A stretch of DNA of 64,000 bases from JADFOI01 sp965218935 (GTDB lineage: Bacteria > Acidobacteriota > UBA6911 > RPQK01 > JADFOI01): the NCBI GenBank assembly GCA_965218935.1, contig CBDCMH010000007.1, positions 186,001-250,000 on the forward strand. Reading direction: 5' to 3'. The notes below the pieces were generated by a model, which was not told where the DNA came from, made no database searches, and saw nothing but the letters and a program-made list of their open reading frames with translations. The position numbers and the translations under genes were made by a program. Of this stretch, positions 16,340-24,420 are shown piece by piece. The first letter of the stretch is position 1; each line of letters begins with the position of its first letter.

Positions 16340-17311
16340 ATGGAGTTTTCCGAGTTCCAAAAAACAATCCAGACTCCCGAGCCTGCCTATCTCCTGATCA
16401 CCGATCAGGACTACCTCAAAAGAAGAGTGTACGAGTGTTGCCTGAGCCAGGTGGAAGAGGAGGTCCGCGCCTTCAACTGGTCTGTCTATGATCTGGCCAA
16501 GGATCGCCCCTCGGATCTGGACAAGGGCTCCGTCGCGGAACTCCTCAACACGGCAAGGACTCTACCCTGGATGGCATCCCGTCGCTGGATTTATGTCAAG
16601 AATGCCGATCTGGCGGTTGAGAAGATACAGGAGTACTTAAAGAATCCTTCCCCCGGCACCAGCCTGGTTCTGGAAGCCAAGAGAAAGTCAAAAACCTGGT
16701 CCAAGATTCCCAACATAGAACTGCCCCGGAAAACGGATCCCTTGCATTGGGTGATGAGCAGGGCCAAAAGAGAAGGTTATGAGATGGATCCTCGGGCAGG
16801 GGAGGCTCTGGTGGAATTGATTGGGGAGAACTACCAGCAGCTGGAGGCAGAGCTTGAAAAGCAGTTTCTGTGGGAGCTGGAGAGTCGAAAAATCACCCTT
16901 GATTCGGTACTTCGGATGACTCGCCAAGCCCGAGAATACGATGTGTTTGCTCTGATCGGAGCTGTCGCCGGCCGGGAGTCGGACCGAGCGCTGCGCGTTT
17001 TGGGTCGACTCCATGACTCGGGGATGACCGCTCCACAGATCATCTCGATGCTCTATTGGAATTTTCGTCGAGTCCTGGTGGCCCGGGAAATGCTGGAACA
17101 GGGCCGGCCCTTTCGGGCCATCCTCACAGAATTGAAGATCTGGAGTTATAAGGACAAGGAAAGAGAAATTCGAAAGTATTCTTCTGAGATTCTGACCGAC
17201 CTGTTGATTCGTCTGCGCGAAACGGATCGTCTGTGCAAGACCACAAGTACCGACCCGAAGCTCCATTTGGAGCGGGTGATCGTTGACACCTGTGGTGGCA
17301 AGTTTCTATAA
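16340..17311 (+). CDS. holA: DNA polymerase III delta subunit
   Basis: A 323-residue protein with the delta-subunit pattern: an N-terminal 'YLLITDQDYLKRRVYE' strand, 'LNTARTLPWMASRRWIYVKNAD' and a helical C-terminal domain with 'VFALIGAVAGRESDRALRVL' (all shortened where needed). Delta opens the sliding clamp within the clamp loader. It starts 6 bp after lptE and is followed by rpsT, the usual order. Confidence 0.85.
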   Translation: MEFSEFQKTIQTPEPAYLLITDQDYLKRRVYECCLSQVEEEVRAFNWSVYDLAKDRPSDLDKGSVAELLNTARTLPWMASRRWIYVKNADLAVEKIQEYLKNPSPGTSLVLEAKRKSKTWSKIPNIELPRKTDPLHWVMSRAKREGYEMDPRAGEALVELIGENYQQLEAELEKQFLWELESRKITLDSVLRMTRQAREYDVFALIGAVAGRESDRALRVLGRLHDSGMTAPQIISMLYWNFRRVLVAREMLEQGRPFRAILTELKIWSYKDKEREIRKYSSEILTDLLIRLRETDRLCKTTSTDPKLHLERVIVDTCGGKFL

Positions 17312-17332
17312 TGAGCCGACCAAGGACAGTCT

Positions 17333-17599
17333 ATGCCTAATGTGAAGTCAGCTGAGAAGCGAATGCGGCAGAGTGCAGGAAGAAGGGATGCCAATCGTCG
17401 CAGACGCAGTGAAATGAGGACAGAGATTAAGAGATTTCGGCAACTCTTGAGCGATAAGAAGGTTGATGATGCTCGGAAGGTGTTAAAGGAAGTGTATTCG
17501 GTAATTGATCGGACTGCACAAAAGGGTGTCATCCACTCCAACACTGCCGCACGGTACAAGTCTAGATTGACTAAATACTTAAACGCATCCGCTTCCTAG
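17333..17599 (+). CDS. rpsT: 30S ribosomal protein S20
   Basis: An 88-residue, highly basic helical protein with the S20 start 'MPNVKSAEKRMRQS' and the motif 'KGVIHSNTAARYKSRL'. It binds 16S rRNA in the small subunit. It lies 21 bp after holA and is followed by a GC-rich hairpin. Confidence 0.95.
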   Translation: MPNVKSAEKRMRQSAGRRDANRRRRSEMRTEIKRFRQLLSDKKVDDARKVLKEVYSVIDRTAQKGVIHSNTAARYKSRLTKYLNASAS

Positions 17600-17634
17600 G
17601 AGAGCTCGGGGGCATTCCCCGAATTCTCCAACCT
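17600..17634 (+). terminator. hairpin after rpsT
   Basis: GGAGAGCTCGGGG-CATT-CCCCGAATTCTCC can fold into a stem of about 12 pairs with one internal mismatch right after the rpsT stop. Only a weak T-rich tail follows (AACCTTTCTGTC), so termination efficiency is uncertain. Confidence 0.5.
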
Positions 17635-17738
17635 TTCTGTCGCTTAGCAAATTGGTTCTGAACAAGCTGACACACCAGCCCGTTTGAAAAAGAAAGCTTC
17701 ACCTGATTCCGGCAACGAGAGTTCTTCCCGGGTTCCCA

Positions 17739-18189
17739 GCCCGGGTTTCTCACACCTGCTCGTCACGAAGCGGCGGAAGGGCCGGCGTGACAAGGCGCGC
17801 GACCGAGGCCCCCGCAAACGTACTGTATGGTACGTGCAGTGTCTCGCTTCATAGATATGATGACGTTTGCTGATGGGTCTTGCGAGGGGAGATCAAGGAG
17901 CAAGGAGAAGACGATGCAGGGCCATCGGCGACGACGAGCGACGCAGAGGTCGCCCGCAACCCCCATCAGCCCGAAGGGTGGCGGCGGGACGGCATCGATT
18001 TCTTTGTCGCTCCTCCTCCAGAATGTCACTGACATCGCGTCGTCGTCGCTTCGCGAATTCGAAGCCGTCGCGCTCGCCACAAACAACACCATATCTATGA
18101 AACGAGGCACTAAGGAGGCCGGCGGAGCGCAACACAGTCAGGCCGGATCATTGCGCCGATGCAGTAGAGGGGGTGTGAGAAATCCAGGC
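17739..18189. mobile_element. family-1 element, copy D, interrupted by a nested family-2 element
   Basis: Left part (17739-17837) and right part (18112-18189) together give about 177 bp that align with copies A-C, including CGTGACAAGGCGCGCGAC and GATGCAGTAGAG. The outer ends differ from A-C (GCCCGGGTTTCTCACACC and its complement GCCTGGATTTCTCACACC), so it is a variant subfamily. TA follows the right end (18190-18191). The 618-bp space between rpsT and arginase is filled by this composite and the hairpin; no gene was recognised in it. Confidence 0.75.
17838..18111. mobile_element. family-2 palindromic MITE-like element (274 bp), nested
   Basis: Terminal inverted repeats AGTGTCTCGCTTCATAGATA and, inverted, AGTGCCTCGTTTCATAGATA bound a 274-bp insert in the middle of a family-1 copy. 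The core carries GCAAGGAGAAGACGATGCAGG, shared with family 3. A 92-codon open frame can be read from the ATG at 17914, but its composition and overlap with the repeat argue against a normal protein gene. Confidence 0.75.
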
Positions 18190-18217
18190 TAAGGGCGAAG
18201 GCGGAAAAATCGTTCGC

Positions 18218-19111
18218 ATGATCGGTGTCCCCATGGACCTGGGGGCCGGCCGTCGCGGAGTGGATATGGGACCCTCCGCCCTGCGGATCGGAGGTTTACA
18301 ACAGAAGCTGAAGGCCGCCAACATCCCCGTAGAAGATGGGGGAAATGTTGAGGTCAGGATCGCGGAAGAAGCCGTTCGCGGTGAGAATAGACAGATGTTT
18401 CTCCAGGAGATCGCTCAGGTCTGCACGAGAGTGGCTGCTCGGGTCATGGAAACACTGGAGAAAAAGAAATTCCCTCTCATCCTGGGGGGTGATCACTCCC
18501 TGGCCGCGGGGAGTATCGCCGGAACTTCTTCTTTCTATCGGAGACAAAATGAGAAGATTGGATTGATTTGGATTGACGCCCACACTGATATGAATACGCC
18601 CCAGAGCAGCCTTTCAGGGAACGTCCATGGAATGCCTTTAGCCGCTGTTTTAGGGCTGGAGCCCCGGGAACTGAGTGAAATTGAGGGTTTTTCACCCAAA
18701 GTGCTAGCTGGCCATGCAACCGTTATCGGAACGCGCAGCATCGATTCTCGGGAGAAGCCCATCATCAAGGAAGCCGGCCTGAGAGTGATCACCATGAAGG
18801 AACTGGACATGCGAGGCATGAGAGCCGCTATGGAGGAGGCTGTCGAAAGGGCCACCGACGGCACTCGAGGATTTCATTGCAGCCTGGACCTGGACGTGGT
18901 GGATCCCCAGGTGGCCCCGGGTGTGGGGACTCCGGTTCGTGGTGGAATCACTTACCGGGAGAGTCACCTGGCTATGGAGATTGTTGCCGACAGCTCCAAA
19001 CTGCTGGCTCTGGACTGTGTGGAGCTCAATCCGGTTTTGGACAGTGAGAATGCAACCGGTTTGTTGGGAGTCGGGTTGATCTGTTCGGCCTTGGGAAAGA
19101 GGATTCTTTAA
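18218..19111 (+). CDS. rocF: arginase
   Basis: A 297-residue ureohydrolase. Manganese ligands are seen in 'GGDHSLA' (His93), 'IDAHTDMN' (Asp120, His122, Asp124) and 'SLDLDVVDP' (Asp224, Asp226). The N-terminal 'IGVPMDLGAGRRGVDMGPSA' is the arginase form rather than agmatinase. It hydrolyses arginine to ornithine and urea. The ATG at 18218 lacks a good Shine-Dalgarno, and the frame stays open upstream into copy D, so the first few native residues may have been lost. The last base of the stop TAA belongs to a family-2 remnant. Confidence 0.92.
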   Translation: MIGVPMDLGAGRRGVDMGPSALRIGGLQQKLKAANIPVEDGGNVEVRIAEEAVRGENRQMFLQEIAQVCTRVAARVMETLEKKKFPLILGGDHSLAAGSIAGTSSFYRRQNEKIGLIWIDAHTDMNTPQSSLSGNVHGMPLAAVLGLEPRELSEIEGFSPKVLAGHATVIGTRSIDSREKPIIKEAGLRVITMKELDMRGMRAAMEEAVERATDGTRGFHCSLDLDVVDPQVAPGVGTPVRGGITYRESHLAMEIVADSSKLLALDCVELNPVLDSENATGLLGVGLICSALGKRIL

Positions 19112-19191
19112 GTGTCTGCTTCCATAAATACGATGACGTTTGCTGATGGGGCTTGCGAGGCGAGATCAAGGATCAAGGAGGAGGCGACATG
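19111..19191. repeat. truncated family-2 element bridging arginase and ddl
   Basis: AGTGTCTGCTTCCATAAATA at 19111 matches the family-2 terminal repeat, and ATGACGTTTGCTGATGGG and CTTGCGAGGCGAGATCAAGG match the following bases of the nested copy at 17838. Similarity ends at the ATG of ddl. The fragment completes the arginase stop codon at one end and holds the ddl ribosome binding site (CAAGGAGGAGG) at the other. Confidence 0.8.
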
Positions 19192-20247
19192 AAGCATGTG
19201 GTGGTCCTGTGTGGGGGAAGATCGGCAGAACATGAAGTGTCTCTGGTTTCCGCACAAGTGGTCCTTAAGCACCTGAACCAGGAAAAATATCAGGTTTCAG
19301 TCCTGGCCATTGAAAAGGATGGTTCGCTTTACCCGCCGGAAGCCGCACCCGATAAGCTGGGGTTGAAGTCGAGTGAGTCGTTGAATTTCCCCTCCGGCAA
19401 GCATTGGGTGAGTGTCTTGCTGGATCTGGACCCGGTTCCCGATATTGTTTTCCCGGTATTGCACGGTCCTTTCGGGGAGGATGGGACGATACAGGGAACG
19501 CTTGAGGTTCTGGACATCGCCTATGTCGGTGCCGGCGTCTCGGCTTCAGCACTAGCCATGAGCAAGATCCGCAGCAAGGAGGTCTTGCGGAGTGCCGGTT
19601 TGCCCGTCCTTCCCTCTGGCTCCCTGGTCCAAACGGAGTGGCAGCAACACGCCGAAGAGTCCCTGAAGCGCATGGAGAAAGAGCTGCATTACCCGGTCTT
19701 TGTAAAACCCGACAATATGGGGTCTTCGGTTGGAATCAACAAGAGTCGAAATCGGGATGAGTTGGCCGAGCATATTGAAGTGGCCTTTCACTATGACGAC
19801 CGCGTTCTGGTTGAACAGGGCATCGAGGCTCGGGAAATCGAGACTGCTGTTTTGGGAAACAGCCAACCGGAGGTCTCCATGGTGGGAGAGATCCTTCCCT
19901 CCAGAGAGTTTTACGACTACCTTGCCAAATACCGCGATGAAGACAGCCAGCTTTTGATTCCGGCTCCGTTGTCTGAGAAGCAGGCTCAGCAGGTTCAGAA
20001 GTTGGCCCTTAAGGCCTTCAAGGCCCTGCAGTTGGAGGGTATGGCTCGCGTGGATTTTCTCATGGACAAGGGGACGGGCCAGTTCTGGGTGAGCGAGGCC
20101 AATACCATTCCGGGGTTCACCGAAATCAGCATGTACCCCAAGCTGTGGGAGGCCTCCGGGCTGGCCTGTCCGCAGCTTTTGGACAAGCTTATTGACCTGG
20201 GGTTGGAACGGCATGGCCGCCGCAGTCGCTTTTCGGTGGAGTTCTAG
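19189..20247 (+). CDS. ddl: D-alanine--D-alanine ligase
   Basis: A 352-residue ATP-grasp ligase that joins two D-alanines for peptidoglycan precursors. Visible are 'GGRSAEHEVSLVSAQ' at the N-terminus, 'VFPVLHGPFGEDGTIQG', the ATP-site 'FVKPDNMGSSVGI', 'ARVDFLMD' and 'EANTIPGFTEISMYPKLW' near the end. An upstream in-frame start at 19153 would add 12 residues of repeat-derived sequence; ATG 19189, 5 nt after AAGGAGGAGG, matches the family start. Its ribosome binding site lies within a family-2 remnant. Confidence 0.95.
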   Translation: MKHVVVLCGGRSAEHEVSLVSAQVVLKHLNQEKYQVSVLAIEKDGSLYPPEAAPDKLGLKSSESLNFPSGKHWVSVLLDLDPVPDIVFPVLHGPFGEDGTIQGTLEVLDIAYVGAGVSASALAMSKIRSKEVLRSAGLPVLPSGSLVQTEWQQHAEESLKRMEKELHYPVFVKPDNMGSSVGINKSRNRDELAEHIEVAFHYDDRVLVEQGIEAREIETAVLGNSQPEVSMVGEILPSREFYDYLAKYRDEDSQLLIPAPLSEKQAQQVQKLALKAFKALQLEGMARVDFLMDKGTGQFWVSEANTIPGFTEISMYPKLWEASGLACPQLLDKLIDLGLERHGRRSRFSVEF

Positions 20248-20289
20248 GCCACGTTCCAAGAAGGACTGCTGAGCATCGAGGTGGCACAC

Positions 20290-20390
20290 TGCCCGAGCGG
20301 ATGACGAGACAGGTCCCGAGCCCCTTCGGGGCTCCGGAAGGTCTCATCAGTTGCACGCTGACGCTAGCCTTTCGGAACCAGGTCTCCGAT
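20290..20390. other. structured intergenic region, possible RNA element
   Basis: The 289 bp between ddl and the next gene contain a strong hairpin GAGCCCC-TTC-GGGGCTC, enclosed by a longer pairing of GATGACGAGAC with GTCTCATC. More GC-rich paired segments follow (CACGCTGACGCTAGC). It does not match a riboswitch, 6S, SRP or tmRNA pattern that I can recall. It could be an untranslated leader of the small gene downstream or a decayed repeat. Confidence 0.3.
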
Positions 20391-20536
20391 CAGGGCATTC
20401 GAAAAAATGGGGAAATTCCTGGGCCAATAATTTCTTGATCGCCGAGCCTTGATGTAATAAGCTTAAGACAATAAGGATGCGCTTCGCCAATCGGTCCGGC
20501 CAGTTAAAAATCCATTTTCAGAGGAGGTCAGTGTAT

Positions 20537-20776
20537 ATGAATGACGTGGATGTCAAGGATGTCAAGGAGTATCTGATCCAGAATGACCAGGAATTTCGTC
20601 AACTGGTGCAGCGGCACCAGAGCTACGAATCCAAACTGGAAGAACTCAAGAACAGATCTTTCCTCAACGAGCAGGAGAAGTTCGAGGAAACGATTATCAA
20701 GAAGAAGAAGTTGGCCGTGAAGGATCAGATGCAGGTACGGATCCACAATTATCAAGCTGGACACGCCCAGGGCTAG
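20537..20776 (+). CDS. small coiled-coil protein, DUF465/YdcH-like
   Basis: A 79-residue, highly charged helical protein. The pattern 'NDQEFRQLVQRHQSYESKL' followed by 'KKKKLAVKDQMQVRI' fits the YdcH/DUF465 family, short helical hairpins of unknown function. An upstream in-frame ATG at 20477 exists, but AGAGGAGG stands right before the ATG at 20537. A strong terminator follows 30 bp after the stop. Confidence 0.8.
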   Translation: MNDVDVKDVKEYLIQNDQEFRQLVQRHQSYESKLEELKNRSFLNEQEKFEETIIKKKKLAVKDQMQVRIHNYQAGHAQG

Positions 20777-20802
20777 GAAAAAAATGATTGGAGTTGTTCG
20801 GT

Positions 20803-20853
20803 AGCCCGCTCGCAAGGCTTCAACCCGTCTTGCGGCGGGCTTTTTCTTTTTTA
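20803..20853 (+). terminator. rho-independent terminator
   Basis: AGCCCGCTCGCAAGG pairs with CTTGCGGCGGGCT around a short loop and is followed by TTTTTCTTTTTT. This is the clearest intrinsic terminator in the window. It separates the YdcH-like gene from psd, which starts 12 bp later and so must have its promoter within or before this element, or depend on read-through. Confidence 0.85.
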
Positions 20854-20864
20854 CCTTCTCTCCC

Positions 20865-21470
20865 ATGGCCAATGACGCTTACTATTTTCTGATTCCCCTC
20901 CTTGTCCTGCTGCTCCTCTTTTTTTGGGCGGGGTACCTGGGGTTGTCTGTAGTCCTGCTTGTCCTGTCCGGGTTTGTTGCCTTTTTCTTTAGAGATCCGG
21001 AAAGGTCCATTCCTGAGGACTCCAGGGCGATCGTGAGTCCAGCCGATGGAAAAGTCATTCGCCTGGAGCGGGAGGGTGAAGGGTCGATTTTGAGTATTTT
21101 TCTCTCCCTCTTTGACGTCCACATCAACCGGGCGCCCATCGGGGGAACCCTGGTCAAGCAGGATTATCGGCCTGGTAAGTTCAAGGTGGCGTATGACGAA
21201 CGTGCTTCAGTGGAGAACGAACAGTTGACGATTACCATTGCCGGCGAGCGGAGACTGACCTTTTCCTTGGTAGCAGGAATGATCGCCCGGCGCATCCGAG
21301 TCTGGGCCAGCGAAGGCTCACAGGTCCGGAAAGGTGATAAAATAGGGCTGATCCGATTCGGGAGTCGTGTGGACATTGTTTTACCTCCCGAATGCGAGAT
21401 CGTTGTGAGCAAGGGCGATCGAGTTTGCGGCGGATCGAGCGTCATTGCCTATTGGAAGGAAGGCTCGTGA
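20865..21470 (+). CDS. psd: phosphatidylserine decarboxylase (short, archaeal/Gram-positive-like type)
   Basis: A 201-residue pro-enzyme. Two hydrophobic segments at the N-terminus are followed by 'SPADGKVI', 'FLSLFDVHINRAPIGG' (shortened) and the self-cleavage site Gly190-Ser191 in 'VCGGSSVIAYW', which yields the pyruvoyl group. It makes phosphatidylethanolamine from phosphatidylserine at the inner membrane. The stop codon overlaps the GTG of pssA, the previous step in the pathway. Confidence 0.93.
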   Translation: MANDAYYFLIPLLVLLLLFFWAGYLGLSVVLLVLSGFVAFFFRDPERSIPEDSRAIVSPADGKVIRLEREGEGSILSIFLSLFDVHINRAPIGGTLVKQDYRPGKFKVAYDERASVENEQLTITIAGERRLTFSLVAGMIARRIRVWASEGSQVRKGDKIGLIRFGSRVDIVLPPECEIVVSKGDRVCGGSSVIAYWKEGS

Positions 21471-22264
21471 TCGGAAGAGAAGGGAATTATTTGGGCAGGG
21501 CCAGGCAAGCGGTGAAGCGACCCCGAAAACTTCGCCGTAGTATTTATCTCCTACCCACGGCATTCACGGTCGGCAACATCTTCGCAGGATTCTTCGCCGT
21601 TACCGCCACCTTAAACGGTGATTATCAAGCTGCAGCTATCGCTATCGGTATTGCCGTCGTTCTGGACTGCCTGGACGGACGAGTGGCCAGGCTGGCTAAT
21701 GTGACCAGCGACTTTGGTTCACAGTTGGATTCTCTGGCCGATGTCATCAGCTTCGGGATTGCTCCCGCCATCCTCATCTACTCCTGGGGGTTGGCCGAGT
21801 TGGGTAATTTCGCGCGCTTTTCCGCCTTCGTCTATCTCATCTGTGGGTCCATGCGTCTGGCCCGTTTCAATAGCCAGTTGAAGGATTTAAAGCATTTTGC
21901 CGGACTTCCCATTCCCGCCGCCGCCGGCTTTTTAGCGGCCACTGTTCACCTTTTTGTCGAACCGTTCGATTCGCCTTTGTTTACGTTCTATTTGGTGGCA
22001 GTCGTCTATTTGCTTTCCTTCCTCATGATCAGCACCATCCGTTATCCTTCCTTGACACAGCTGAACCTGGGACGTGGGAAATCGCACTTGAATGTGTTGC
22101 TTATTGCGCTGCTTGTGGCTGGAGTGATCTGGTATTCGCAGGAAGTCTTGATGGTCCTGGCGACAGTTTATCTTTCTGCCGGATTATTCTCCCGGGCCCA
22201 TCAGTTTGTGAAGTACCGTCTGCAATCCGAAGAACTCTCTCCCAAAGAGTCCCCTATCGACTAG
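21467..22264 (+). CDS. pssA: CDP-diacylglycerol--serine O-phosphatidyltransferase
   Basis: A 265-residue polytopic membrane enzyme of the CDP-alcohol phosphatidyltransferase family. The signature DG..AR........G...D...D is present as 'DCLDGRVARLANVTSDFGSQ' plus 'LDSLAD'. It makes phosphatidylserine from CDP-diacylglycerol and serine. The frame is open back to 21392, but the GTG at 21467 overlapping the psd stop (GTGA) is the likely start, giving the family N-terminus 'RRSIYLLPTAFTVGNIFAGF'. Confidence 0.92.
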   Translation: MIGREGNYLGRARQAVKRPRKLRRSIYLLPTAFTVGNIFAGFFAVTATLNGDYQAAAIAIGIAVVLDCLDGRVARLANVTSDFGSQLDSLADVISFGIAPAILIYSWGLAELGNFARFSAFVYLICGSMRLARFNSQLKDLKHFAGLPIPAAAGFLAATVHLFVEPFDSPLFTFYLVAVVYLLSFLMISTIRYPSLTQLNLGRGKSHLNVLLIALLVAGVIWYSQEVLMVLATVYLSAGLFSRAHQFVKYRLQSEELSPKESPID

Positions 22265-22405
22265 GTCAACTCTAAATGATGAAATGATCAATGGTGAATG
22301 GTGAGGATGGGTCGTTCCCAAAACTCTCCATTCACCATTTCTCACTTAATTTCATTCCTCATTCCTCGTTCATTAAATTCACCTCTATTTGCTACAGTTG
22401 CCATC

Positions 22406-23770
22406 ATGCGTACTCAAGTGGATGTGACCAGTAAATCGGTTCGAGATCTGCTCGAACGCGGTGAAGAGCACCGCCTTGCCGATGTTCTGGGTAATCTGCG
22501 TCCCGGTGATATTGCCAGCATCATGATGGAATTGAACGAGAAAGAGCAAAGCTCTGTCTTTTCCATTCTGGTGCAGCACGACCGGCAGCTGGCGGCTGAG
22601 ACGCTTAAGGTTATCGGGGTGGAGCCGGGCCTGGATCTTTTGAACCAAATCCCCAGTGAGGAGATCAGCAAGGTCCTCCAGGAATTGGAGACCGATTCAG
22701 CCACCGTTTTTGTTTCGGCCCTACCCGAGGAGAACGCCCAGGAAGTTCTGGAGCAAATGGACGTGGAAGAGTCCACGGAAGTCCAGCACCTCCTCCAATA
22801 TGAAGAAGAAACGGCCGGGCGAATCATGACGCCCAGTGTGTTTTCTCTTTTTGAGGACCTTTCCGTCAGCGAAGCCGTCCATACCATTCAGACCGCCAAG
22901 GACCTGGAAGTGATTTTCTACCTGTACGTTGTCGATGAGGGCAATCACCTGGTCGGAGTGGTTTCGGTGCGTGAGCTTCTCATCGCTCCATCCAGCACGC
23001 CCCTCAAAAAGATCATGACCACCGATGTCATTTCAGTGGCCACCCACACGGATCAGGAAGAGGTGGCTCGCGAGGTGGCTCTCTACGATCTGCTGGCCAT
23101 TCCGGTGGTGGATCAAGAGAACAAGCTGGTGGGAGTCGTTACGGTGGATGACGTCATCGACGTCATCAAGGAGGAAGCGACGGAAGATATCTTCTATCTG
23201 GCTGGAGTTGAAGGCCATGATCACATCCACGCCCCCCCGATGACCTCCGTAAGGACACGACTTCCCTGGCTGGTGGTGAATTTGGCGACCGCGCTGCTGG
23301 CGGCCACGATTGTGGCTTTCTATGAACCGACCATCGCACGGTTTTCCTTTCTGGCCGTCTTCCTGCCCGTGGTTGCCGGTATGGGCGGGAACTCCGGAAC
23401 CCAAACTCTGGCCGTGATTGTGCGAGGGCTGGCTTTGGGAGAAATCAGTTGGGAAAGCGGCAAATCGATTCTCTTGAAAGAGATCGTGGTGGGCCTGAAC
23501 AACGGCGTCATTACCGGCGTTTTGGCCGGCGCTGTGGCCTATCTTTGGAAGGGTAATTATATGCTGGGGATAGTTCTTGGGGGAGCCATGATTATTAACG
23601 TGGCTATGGCCGGGGTAGTGGCAACATTGATCCCGCTGATTCTAAAAAGGATGAATATCGATCCCGCCATCGCTTCCGGTATTTTCGTGACTACATTTAC
23701 GGATGCGGTTGGATTTCTCTCTTTCTTGGGACTGGCTACCCTTTTGCTCCAATATCTTCCCGTCTCATGA
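22406..23770 (+). CDS. mgtE: MgtE-type magnesium transporter
   Basis: A 454-residue transporter with the MgtE plan: an N-terminal helical sensor domain ('DVLGNLRPGDIASIMMEL'), two CBS domains (about residues 140-255, with 'VVDEGNHLVGVVS' and 'VVDQENKLVGVVTVDDV'), and five membrane helices including 'LPVVAGMGGNSGTQTLAVIVRG', shortened here to its PVVAGMGGNSG core. It imports Mg2+ and is gated by cytosolic Mg2+. ATG 22406 gives the family start; upstream in-frame codons overlap an inverted repeat (22283-22350). Confidence 0.93.
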   Translation: MRTQVDVTSKSVRDLLERGEEHRLADVLGNLRPGDIASIMMELNEKEQSSVFSILVQHDRQLAAETLKVIGVEPGLDLLNQIPSEEISKVLQELETDSATVFVSALPEENAQEVLEQMDVEESTEVQHLLQYEEETAGRIMTPSVFSLFEDLSVSEAVHTIQTAKDLEVIFYLYVVDEGNHLVGVVSVRELLIAPSSTPLKKIMTTDVISVATHTDQEEVAREVALYDLLAIPVVDQENKLVGVVTVDDVIDVIKEEATEDIFYLAGVEGHDHIHAPPMTSVRTRLPWLVVNLATALLAATIVAFYEPTIARFSFLAVFLPVVAGMGGNSGTQTLAVIVRGLALGEISWESGKSILLKEIVVGLNNGVITGVLAGAVAYLWKGNYMLGIVLGGAMIINVAMAGVVATLIPLILKRMNIDPAIASGIFVTTFTDAVGFLSFLGLATLLLQYLPVS

Positions 23771-24408
23771 GTGGGCACCAGTCCGAGGCCTTGACCCTCA
23801 GGACTTATCCTTACGCCGAATCCCACAAGATTGCTGTTTTCCTCACCCGGGACTTTGGAAAGGTCCGAGGGGTTGCCTACGGAGCTCAAAAGGCAAAAGG
23901 TCGGTTCAGCGGTGCTCTGGAACCCCTGACTCAAGTGCGATTGACCTTTTCCCGGAAGGAAAACCAGGAATTGGCTTCGATTAAAAATTGTGAGATTGTA
24001 AAGGCGTTTCCAGCCTATCAGTTGAGCTTGGAGGTAAATCTTCACTTCAGCTATTTTGCCGAGCTTCTGGTGGAATTTTCAAGAGAACAGGAAGAGAGTG
24101 AACTGCTCTTTCGTCTGAGCCTGGCCGTTCTGGAAGCGACTCAAAAGGTCCCCATCGATCGAGTGGCCCGCTATTTTGAACTCTGGCTTTTGAAACTGGA
24201 AGGCGTCTTGCCCTCACTGCAGGAAAAACTTCCCCCTGCGTTGGCCGAGAAGGTCTACGCTATGATGAAAATTCCTGCAGCGGAACTGGATACGGTTCAG
24301 CTTTCAGGGAAGGAAAATCGGAGATTAGAAAGTCTGAGCAATCAGTTGATAGAATACCACCTGGAAAAACGGCTGAAGGCAAAAAAAATGCTCAAGGAGC
24401 TCTTGTAG
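23767..24408 (+). CDS. recO: DNA repair protein RecO
   Basis: A 213-residue protein with the RecO OB-fold start ('LTLRTYPYAESHKIAVFLTRD', recognisable as TLRTYPY..ESHKI) and 'GKVRGVAYGAQKAKGRFSGALEP'-like loading strand, then a helical C-terminal domain. RecO anneals DNA and loads RecA with RecR. The ATG overlaps the mgtE stop (ATGA). The zinc cysteines found in many RecO proteins are not visible here. Weak similarity is normal for this family. Confidence 0.8.
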   Translation: MSGHQSEALTLRTYPYAESHKIAVFLTRDFGKVRGVAYGAQKAKGRFSGALEPLTQVRLTFSRKENQELASIKNCEIVKAFPAYQLSLEVNLHFSYFAELLVEFSREQEESELLFRLSLAVLEATQKVPIDRVARYFELWLLKLEGVLPSLQEKLPPALAEKVYAMMKIPAAELDTVQLSGKENRRLESLSNQLIEYHLEKRLKAKKMLKELL

Positions 24409-24420
24409 GGACCGCCTAGG

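Noticed and set aside
17827..18192. 121-codon arginine/serine-rich frame
   Set aside because: Coincides with the nested family-2 element and crosses its border into family 1; no protein family features.
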